Assembly: GCA_020809705.1 (NCBI GenBank)
Contig: CP085835.1
Location: 806,001-870,000 of the forward strand
DNA length: 64,000 bases
Origin: Calonectria ilicicola
Lineage: Eukaryota > Ascomycota > Sordariomycetes > Hypocreales > Nectriaceae
Direction: 5' to 3'
Positions within the stretch are counted from its first letter, which is position 1; each line of letters opens with the position of its first letter. The position numbers and the translations under genes are program-made. Below, piece by piece: positions 56,126 through 64,000 of the stretch. Below the pieces are notes generated by a model. The model did no database searches, had not been told where the DNA came from, and worked only from the letters and a program-made list of their open reading frames with translations.

Positions 56126-58287
56126 ATGTCTCATGCGTCTACGACAAGGTCCAATTCATTCAAAGGGTACGCCTGAGATTAATCCTCACTTTCCGGCCAT
56201 TAGCTAACACAACCAACCAGCTGCTGGACATGCAAGGCGCGCAAGATAAGATGCGACGAGAGGCCAATAGCCTGTAAAAACTGTGAAAAGAAAGGAGTTA
56301 GCTGCGGTGGCTACGATGTCCGCCTGCAATGGATGTCAGACCCGCTTGCCGTACCCGCTGCCTCCATGAGAGGGCGGAGGGCTCTTGAGCTGGGTAAGAC
56401 TCAATGCAGTTCTATCACCATGCATGCAATCATACGTCATCTAACAATGTATAAGATCAGGACGGCGGGAACAGGTATCAAATAGAAGAGATCGATGGCT
56501 TTCTAGCCAACATCGACAATGATACTGAGACTCGAACCGTGTCTACCAGGGGTCCATTTACGGCTTTCCCAGTCATCATTGACGGTCAACGGCCGCATTC
56601 GGATATCTCCACTGCAAAAACCACTTGTTTCTCGGTTTCGAATTCATTACTTGCAAGTGCCAGAAACACTGACAATAACTTACCTGCTAATACCAATCAT
56701 GACCACCCCAACATCCGACCGTCTGGTTCCGATGATCATAACCCACTTCTGGATGTCGTTCAAGTTGAAGGTGAAAAATGAATTTGGCCACGGCGCGTAC
56801 GAAAAAATGCTAACGCTTGGTTGACAGAAATTGAATCAACTATCCCCACAGTCCAACAGCTAGCAGAAAATGAAGAACCCATTATACCAGAATTCCCTGA
56901 ACAGAATCTATACTACGACGCTGCTTCACCGACATCCTCATGTCCATCATCCACTTCAACATCAGGCTCCCCCGCATCAACCTTTTCCATACAACACATT
57001 TCGACTAGTCTTTTCGGGGACAGCCAAGCTGACCTGCTCATCAACCACTATAATACCCACATTGCTGATCTTATGCAACCCATAAGTCATGCCCAAAACG
57101 TCTTTCGCGGAATTTACCTTTCTACTGCGCTAGAAGGGTCAGTGGTCTGTCGATCAGATCCCAGGACTTCCAAGGCCCTAGTCTATTCAGCCATCTATCA
57201 TGCATTGCTTGCCTCTTCAGCGTTCCATCTTTGGAACTGTAGTAATGCGCAAAACAAATATCAGAGACTTGGCGTGAAACACAGATACCAGGCCATCCAC
57301 TTTTTACAAGCTGCCGTTGAAGCTACGACGCTTGGAGGAGACTACCAAATTTTCATGACAGCGATGCTTTCATTGCTTAGTATTGGAGTAAGTCATTGAA
57401 TTTACAGGCCTTAGTGCATACACCTAACATCTCACTAGACTATGTCCGGGGATGGCAATGATTTTATAATGCACATCAATGCAGCGACACAGCTGCGGAA
57501 TATGAGAAGCCGGTGGAGAATGGTCAGCCGCGCTACCCAGAAGCTCAACGCAATCAGCGCCTTCTTGACGATGCTTTCTCGCACTACTTGCTTCCAACCT
57601 GCAGGCTCAATAGGTTACATTGAACCATCATTGGATGACTTTATAGTCCGTTCCAGTGATTGCTATGAATATATATATGGAATCACACCGTCTACCGCTG
57701 CCGCAATTCAGGAGACATGCCATCTTGCAGAACAGCTCGTGTCATACAGGGGACAGACTCAACAATACATCCCAGACTCCCTTCTCCAGGCCTGTGAAGT
57801 TCTTGGAGATAAATTGTTATCCTGGAAACTCGCATCCGAAAGTGTCATGTCGATTCCACAAACCGATGACATAATGCTTACCATCTTCACGGAACAAGCT
57901 ACCGCATGGCACCGTGCTGCTCTCATTTACTACTATCGACGCATTCAAAACTTCAGCTACGAGGAGCTCAGGGATGATGTTCGGCGCGTCACCGAAAAGC
58001 TGCACGCTACCGAAGACGCGAAGGCACGTTTGTCCCAGGATCGCGTAATGGCGCCCATCACATGGCCGGGATTTATTGCTTCATGCGAAGCCACTGGCGA
58101 GGAACGGGAATCGTTAAAAAGATGGTGGGAAAGAATACTACCGTATAATATTGGAAACATAACGAAACAGTGGGACATTGTGCAGGAGTTGTGGAAAAAG
58201 TATGATCAGATGCATGAACATGGGCTAGATGCACCTAATTGGATAGATTCGTTTAGAACTTTGGGATTTCATGTATTGGCAGTCTAG
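56126..58287 (+). CDS. Zn(II)2Cys6 transcription factor with fungal TF_2 domain
   Basis: Exons 56126-56166, 56221-56393, 56456-56770, 56828-57387, 57439-58287 give 645 aa. The zinc cluster is C15-x2-C18-x6-C25-x6-C32-x2-C35-x6-C42 (GCWTCKARKIRCDERP, then CKNCEKKGVSC); intron 1 lies immediately before the first cysteine. A low-complexity Asn/Ser/Pro stretch follows, then the Fungal_trans_2 (DUF3468) helices: LLINHYNTHIADLMQPISH, SALVYHALLASSAFHLW-like, YQAIHFLQAAVEA, MLSLLSIG, MVSRATQKLNAI, WHRAALIYYYRRIQ and SLKRWWERILPYNIGNIT. This is the ARG81/Pro1-like architecture. It converges with the GH62 gene 93 bp away, so it is a candidate local regulator (inference). Confidence 0.93.
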
Positions 58288-58380
58288 ATAAAATTGAATG
58301 TCACAACTCAAGAATAGTGCCAAGCGAGTGATATCGATTGTGACAAGATTCATGTACCCGGGTTACCATATATACAAGAC

Positions 58381-59433
58381 TCAGCATTCCGAATTAGTTG
58401 CTGTAAGAAGACCCAGCTTCCATGGTAAACCATTGTAACTGCCTGTTGCACCTGGGGCTACGCCTTGATACATGTATCGGAGGTTGCAGGGACTGATGGT
58501 CAAGGTCTGGTCGACATTGGTGCGCACAATTTCTCCGTGACTGATGCTATTGGTCCAAGTAGACCCAGTGAACTGCACATTGTTTGAGCGTGCAAATGGG
58601 TTTGATTCGGTGTTTGCAAGTGCTTCCCAAGTACCAGTAATACTTGTTGATGTCCACGACCGGAAATACCGATTACCAGTAGAGTCAAAGGCCTCAATCA
58701 GCAAGAGATAACCACCTCCTTCAACAGCATATACGCATGAAGCTTCGAAGAGATTGTATCTATTCGAATCAGACATTGCAATGACGGTGTTTCCCATGCC
58801 GTTGGGGAAGGAGCTAAGCGAAGTTTGAGAGCGGTACAGATGGCCATTATCATCGGAAGAAAAGAGGTAGCAGTTTTCTGAATCGCAAATCACCCACATA
58901 TCTACCCAATAGCCGTCGCCAATATTTTCGTTTACAATGTCTGGAACGCCACTGTAGAAGTTTGTCGGTGCAGCCCAACCGGCTGGATTGCTTATATTGG
59001 CATTTGTTGAGTAGGCTGCATTCCCGTTTTGATAAATCAAGTACCAGAGGTTATGTGGCTCGAAGAAAAAGACTTGTGGCGCTGCTCTGTAGCCGTAACC
59101 AATCGGAGTCTGGTCCAGGTAATGAAACTCTGCTGATGCAGCCTCGCTAAAATCTTTGAAGCTTAGATAGACCATGTTGTAACCTTCATCCTTTGCAGTG
59201 CTCGCAAAGACGTGATAGGTGCCGTCAACTTCGACGACGGAGGGGTCCTTGATCCCTGCGATGTTGCGGCCATCATTTTTAGCTTCGATCAAAATGTCGC
59301 TAGAACTCCATTGAAAGCTGCTGGGCAAGTTGGTAGCCCTTTTGGCCACTGGGGAACGTTCATGACGCTGACCAAGGCTAAGGCCCGTAACGGCACCAGC
59401 CAGAAGCACAGACTTGACAATCAGTGAAAGCAT
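58381..59433 (-). CDS. GH62 alpha-L-arabinofuranosidase, secreted
   Basis: Single exon, 350 aa from ATG 59433; the frame continues upstream without a better start. Residues 1-21 form a signal peptide, followed by a short propeptide with a KR (Kex2-type) site at residues 31-32, so the mature enzyme starts near ATNLPSSFQW. The GH62 five-bladed fold is recognised by IAGIKDPSVVEVDGTYHVFA (D63, conserved catalytic base), GYRAAPQVFFFEPHNLWYLIY, YWVDMWVICDSENCYLFSSD, NLFEASCVYAVEGG (conserved Glu) and NSISHGEIVRTNVDQTLTIS. Releases arabinose from arabinoxylan side chains outside the cell. No carbohydrate-binding module is present. Confidence 0.95.
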   Translation of the reverse strand: MLSLIVKSVLLAGAVTGLSLGQRHERSPVAKRATNLPSSFQWSSSDILIEAKNDGRNIAGIKDPSVVEVDGTYHVFASTAKDEGYNMVYLSFKDFSEAASAEFHYLDQTPIGYGYRAAPQVFFFEPHNLWYLIYQNGNAAYSTNANISNPAGWAAPTNFYSGVPDIVNENIGDGYWVDMWVICDSENCYLFSSDDNGHLYRSQTSLSSFPNGMGNTVIAMSDSNRYNLFEASCVYAVEGGGYLLLIEAFDSTGNRYFRSWTSTSITGTWEALANTESNPFARSNNVQFTGSTWTNSISHGEIVRTNVDQTLTISPCNLRYMYQGVAPGATGSYNGLPWKLGLLTATNSEC

Positions 59434-60372
59434 ATCAAAGAAGAAGAAAAAAGAAATCTTGTCTAGGTCTTTGGATAAGCGAATCGTGTTTGGCCAGATA
59501 AGGCGCAGGTGTTTAACTAATATGCTGATTTCGTTCAGGCCAGCCACATGAAATCTGCATTTATTCGTGGGAATTTTGACTTGTTATTTCGGGGATTGGT
59601 GAAATGATTTCAAGTCTATAGAATTGATTTACATTCCTATTTAAGAATACGGAATACCGGAGTCAGGTTAAATAGAGCGAGAAGCATGAGATTGACCCCG
59701 CACCGCACCGTTCCTTGAAAGCCGGAACCTTGGCGTTTTTACCATGTCTGCCTTGTCAATAATAATCTCCAGCATGACGGTGTATCTAGATGAAATGGCC
59801 GATTTATGGTATATCGCGAGACTTCTATTTACAAACTAGCTCCCTAAAAATATTTCGGGATGCGATGTTTACTCTTTTGATTAATTGCTTGGTTATCACA
59901 TTCAAATTATTTTGCGCATATTTATCCAAAACTTAAATCTACCCACCCCTTAAAAGGAGATCGGATGTAAACGATCCGTATCTAACAAGGATGATTGAGA
60001 ATCGCTGCCCCATCTCCCTGTCGATCCAGCAATCCTGGTAGTGGGAGTCGGGAACCGGCCCGATTTCCCCTCTGAGGCAAAATATCAGCTCGAGATTCCA
60101 GTGATCCTTGATGCTAATGATGCCTTTTATACTATGTGCTGAAGAGCACACATGTTAATAATCCTTTGGTTATTTTAAGGCGCCACAAGTTTAGCAGAAA
60201 TGCTGCGATTGGATTTTTTTTTGCTTTGCTATAAAGATTCTGATGGTAAAACCACTCGAGTCGTATCGTGTATGATTTGATGATGGTTTAACAAATAACG
60301 CATGGAACGCTACAGAGACAATAGATACAATCTTACCGCCCAACCCAAAAAAAAAAGGAAAACCATCTCCAG
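59434..60372. other. Intergenic region
   Basis: 0.94 kb; GH62 promoter and the 3' end of the following SDR gene; a poly-A run near 60348. No gene recognised. Confidence 0.4.
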
Positions 60373-61481
60373 TTACATAAAAATATTGACTAATCCTTTT
60401 TGCTCAAGTTGAAGCTCCGCATCCACCTTATTCCACAAAGCCAGCCTCGCCGCTTCATCCTGGCATATTGGAAGCCGCGTCCCTTCCCATATTCGATTAA
60501 TATACTTGCCGCCTCTGTCGTCTGGTTTGCCTTTTTCTTCAGGGCCGAGAGCGAATTTGGGATTTGTGACCGCGTTCACGATAGCCAGGGCGCCTTGCTG
60601 GGAATCCATGGCTAAATTTCTCGCCAAGAAACCCAGAAATGTGAATGTCCAAGGGAACTTGCTGTTGGCGGGACCGGTCCAAATGCCAGTGTGAACAAAA
60701 CCAGGGTGCACGCCATGAACAGTGATGTGTTTATATTTCTCTTTCTCTAGGAGTCTCGACTGAAGCTCAACTAGCCACATCTGGAGGTAGAGTTTGCTGT
60801 TCGAGTACTTACTGTCCCCGGCTCTCGGCAGGGTGTTGATTCTCTCGAGGTCAAACCGGCCCACGAAATGCAAGTTTGATGTTGTGAATACAATGCGCGG
60901 CTGGCTAGATCGGGCAATGGAGGGCAGAAGAGTCAGTGTCAAAAGAACATGGGATAGAAAGTTCACCTGAGGTAATTAGTTTTGTAAATTCTCTGCTGTG
61001 GAAGCAGGCTCACCTGGTGAGTTAACTCAAAGCCGTCCTTTGTGAACACTGCATCCTCGGGGTCCAAGTCAACTGTCCCTGCATTATTGCATAAAAAGTC
61101 CAGATTGCGGCCTGTATCTAGCCATCGCTCCGCAAAAGATTCAATGCTACTGAGGCTCGTCATTTCAATTTCCCACCATTCAATCGTGGACGAGTGCCCC
61201 GCGGCGACAGCTAGGGACTTGCATTCTTCAACGGCAGCGAGGGGATGCAATTCCCGAGAGGGGGGATCACGACAGGCAAGAATGAGGTTAGCACCAAGCT
61301 TGGAGAAATGCTTTGCCGCCTCAAGCCCAATCCCGTTATTGGCGCCCGATATAATGATCCATTTACCGGCAAGATCGGCATCTGGAACATCATGGCTGGT
61401 CAACCGTCGAACATTTAAACCTTTGAAGGCTTGCAGCCACCTCCAAAAGAAAAAATAAAGTGAATGAATAAGCGCCAGCAT
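60373..61481 (-). CDS. Membrane-anchored SDR, WW-domain-oxidoreductase/retinol-dehydrogenase-like
   Basis: Exons 61481-61014 and 60966-60373 give 353 aa. Residues 1-18 (MLALIHSLYFFFWRWLQAF) are hydrophobic and may be a membrane anchor. Cofactor motif SGANNGIG (45-52), CNNAG (131-135), S186 in FTTSN, and Y210-x3-K214 (YSNSK) are the SDR active site. The region VHPGFVHTGIW is the conserved P-G motif after the active site. The length and layout fit fungal short-chain dehydrogenases similar to retinol dehydrogenases or WW-domain oxidoreductases without the WW domains. Substrate unknown. Confidence 0.9.
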
Positions 61482-62150
61482 GGCTGTGGGGTGATTGAAG
61501 CCAGGCCTGTGTGCTGAGTATAGGAACAGGCGCTATGCTGGGACCGCCGAGCGCAAGGCTTTGCCACGCGTGATGAGTAAAGGAAGGCCGTGAATATTGT
61601 CTGTCACCACCCGTCTATTATCTCGCATGTGATTGACAAGTGGCGTGATCTTACGTAGGTCAAAGTGAGGCGGCCCCGGTCGGCGGAATATTAAAACCGT
61701 ATCAACACGTGACATAAGAGGCAAAGGTCACATTGATCAAGTTTGGCTTGCGCCAAGTTGGACCGTTGCTTTTTGATTCGTCGCACTGGGCAGAGGGTAA
61801 GACGCAGTCTGACGCTGCATTCTTGAGGGGTGAGCAATCATTGGGTACCATTGTTGCATTTGAGTGGAAATAATTTAGCGTTAAAAGGACCACACGCTCC
61901 ACATTGAGTGTACTGGAAAGCATGGGAATTGATGGCAACCAATGACCTAGGGCTGATCAATTTTGTCGTTGTCTGTTATTGTATAAATATTCTCTCATGA
62001 TAGTGACATTTCTGTAAAGACTAAAGTAGTCTGTAGAACCACCACGGCAATATAGCTAGATACAATAGGATTCCTAATAAGATCTTGGAATGGCCTTGTT
62101 TCTCCTACCACAGTTGCCAATCTAAAGGCCATCGAATCCATCATCAACGT
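61482..62150. other. Intergenic region
   Basis: 669 nt; promoter side of the SDR and 3' side of the FSH hydrolase gene; no gene recognised. Confidence 0.4.
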
Positions 62151-63043
62151 TCAAGCCGATGCTGACAACCCTTCCGCTAGGTTAATCGCACGCCTCATCA
62201 TAGTCACGGTGCCTGTCAAGGCGTCTTTGGATTGAAAACCAGGAACTTCGTGACCGCCGCTGTGAATCAAGACAGACCTATAATCAGACTTGCAAATAGG
62301 AACGATATGTTTGGCTCCGTCCCAATGATCAGCCGATCCCCATACATGTGCTGTTGGAATTTCAATGAATTCTTCCACTTCACCCGGGGAAATAGGTTCA
62401 ATCTGATGTCCGTTGATCGCATGTGGTAGAGTTGATGCGGAGAGGAAAATGGCGCACTTGAAGTGAGCCGACTGTCTCTTTTTGATTCTGTCGAGCATCC
62501 AGGTGGCGACGAGCGTGCCAGCAGCGCTGAATGTGATAACCCCATCATAAGGGCCGTCCAGCTCTACTAAGGTGTTTAAATCGTCTACAGCTTTGAGTTG
62601 GGACTCGATGGAAGTTGAGTCAAAATATGCGTAGGTATCATTTTCACCTAGAATTAAAGCCTTCAACTCTGGTTTTGGTCAGCTACCGCTCTTTTGCAAA
62701 CCCATGAAGGAATCATTTCAAGTGACGTTTGGCTTACCGGTATCCATTTCTTTGGGCACAGCGCCTTTGACGAAGTCGTACTCATGCTGGTCACCTAACT
62801 CATATCTGATGGCAGCTATTTGTATTAGCGAGCGGTGATTGGTGAAAGAAAGCATCTTGCCTACCTGTTTGCATCTCAAAAATCTGACAAGCAGGTGGTA
62901 GAGGAATCACGTGAGAGGAGTTTACATCATATGGCACTGTGCTCACCTTGGAGTTCGTGCCCGTTCCATGAAGACTGACGAAGAGATAAAAGGAATTGTC
63001 GCTCAATCAATAAACGGATTCTCACGTACCAGAGAAAACGCAT
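62151..63043 (-). CDS. FSH-type serine hydrolase (family of yeast FSH1)
   Basis: Five exons: 63043-63030 (14 nt), 62974-62947 (28 nt), 62883-62865 (19 nt), 62815-62738, 62668-62151, giving 218 aa. Assembled N-terminus is MRFLCLHGTGTNSKIFEMQT, the typical FSH start; no ATG precedes that frame except the one in the 14-nt exon. Alpha/beta-hydrolase catalytic residues: S94 (VITFSAAG, where relatives have GFSQG), D160 (WGSADHW) and H186 (SGGHEVPG). The nucleophile elbow is therefore atypical (F-S-A-A-G). In fungi this family includes esterases of secondary metabolism (LovG-like); the role here is unknown. Confidence 0.88.
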
Positions 63044-64000
63044 CTTTGAGAGGTACAATGAGTGGTCTTAAAAGCTGGAGAGTAGTTGCACAATTTACTG
63101 GGAAAAAGGGGGATGTGCAATTCCAAACTATTAGGTCGCAGATTGCTAGACCATGGAAGGACCCGGGCCAAGGTTTAAAATCTACTTGGAAGGGCAAAGC
63201 GATACTCTCCCTATCCACCGACTTTCTTCCGACCATTACGTCGGCTCCTTAACTCCAAGATTAGTACTAGTTGTAACCCACTACCCAATATGTTTGTGAC
63301 ACATCCGCTACATAGCCGCTTACGCGAGGGTACGCCGTGCCGTGTTTTGCCGTGTCAAATTGTGGACACACTGCAAAATATCGTAGAATCTAGATGCGCG
63401 ATTGCAAGTTAGCTTGCAGTAGTCTCCTCAATTTATTCGTCTCGCGTCGCCTGCTCATCACTATTCGTAGTGGGCTATGGTCATTCGGTGCGTTCTTTTC
63501 CATCGACAGATCTAGTCGCTGCATGTCTTAACTGCTGGCGTCTATTCGTCCCTGGGGAGTTTTTATTGGCCGATCCGAGGTTCCTTTTGTCTTGGAATGG
63601 GTTTCTGAGTTTATCCATCAAAATGCACTAGAGAGCCCAAGTACCCGAGTTTTGGGAAATAATTGGGCCGGTATTCTTAGCTCTTTAGAACACAACCCAG
63701 ACGGGTGGTCTGGACTCGAGCCGTGTGCAAATACTCGAATGGGAATCTCTGTTAGGTGGATCGACGGGCGCTCATTCGCAAGGTCTAGAACAGATTGGTC
63801 TTGCCGTGTCTTAGACCTGTCCGAGAATTATACAGCTTAGTTCATTGAGTTAACCGGTGCAATTCCAACCCACACTGGATGAGGTGGGTCGAAACGATCG
63901 TCTCTGCACTGATTCATTCAGCAGCGCTCTTCCAAACATAAATTACTCCCTTTCTGCCATTTCCCACATTCTACTCAGATTATCATTATTCCACTTTTCA
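63044..64000. other. Terminal intergenic region
   Basis: No gene recognised. The last about 100 nt are pyrimidine-rich on the plus strand, like the leader of a gene starting to the right of the window. An 82-codon open frame at 63592-63840 resembles nothing I know. Confidence 0.4.

Noticed and set aside
63592..63840. 82-codon ORF near the right edge
   Set aside because: No domain and no promoter or intron support; it probably lies in the upstream region of the next gene.
1..64000. Secondary-metabolite gene cluster
   Set aside because: Regulators, an exporter and oxidoreductases are present but spread over the window, and no PKS, NRPS, terpene synthase or DMATS was found.
1..64000. Transposons, CRISPR, rRNA genes
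   Set aside because: No terminal repeats with transposase or reverse transcriptase frames, no repeat-spacer pattern and no rRNA-like stretch were seen.

Overview
The window is genomic DNA of a filamentous ascomycete (Pezizomycotina; Hypocreales-like is my guess from gene content, not proven). Evidence: most genes carry short GT-AG introns of about 45-115 nt, often with CTAAC/CTNAC-like branch sites. There are three Zn(II)2Cys6 regulators, a SAT4/PTH11-type membrane protein, an HsbA-like surface protein, a GH62 arabinofuranosidase, a 2EXR protein and an intron-bearing nuclear tRNA-Lys. I rebuilt about 28 protein genes plus one low-confidence ORF and one tRNA by joining exons in frame. I saw no transposon, CRISPR array, rRNA gene, PKS or NRPS.

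Left part (1-13 kb): a Zn2Cys6 regulator running off the left edge is divergent from a full ABC-B multidrug transporter. Next come a beta-propeller gene interrupted by an in-frame TAG, a SAT4-like seven-helix protein, and a divergent short-chain dehydrogenase (SDR). The SDR converges on a second Zn2Cys6 regulator (13.3-15.6 kb).

Middle (16-36 kb): a secreted RlpA-like protein; an FAD monooxygenase also interrupted by an in-frame TAG; a DUF4238 protein; tRNA-Lys(CTT); a nitrilase ending in SKL and a divergent cupin ending in SRL (both peroxisomal PTS1 tails); an HsbA-like secreted protein; a tiny secreted protein with mirror-symmetric cysteines; a mitochondrial-looking methyltransferase; and a DUF4246 protein.

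Right part (36-64 kb): a PNP/UDP-phosphorylase-fold protein with a disordered linker and a C-terminal Gly/Asn-rich amyloid-like tail; a DUF7703 membrane protein; an aldehyde dehydrogenase with a 15-nt microexon; a 2EXR protein; a co-oriented trio (B3/B4-domain, GNAT, PAI2-type FMN-binding); an arrestin-like protein; a DUF3433 membrane protein; a third Zn2Cys6 regulator convergent with a GH62 enzyme; an SDR; and an FSH-type serine hydrolase assembled from five exons, the first only 14 nt.

Genes likely to work together, by inference from orientation only: regulator plus ABC transporter; SDR plus neighbouring regulator; regulator plus GH62; peroxisomal nitrilase plus cupin. The most unusual signals are the two in-frame TAG codons that each lie in a length-multiple-of-three, splice-bordered segment, the amyloid-like tail of the PNP protein, and the symmetric-cysteine mini-protein.
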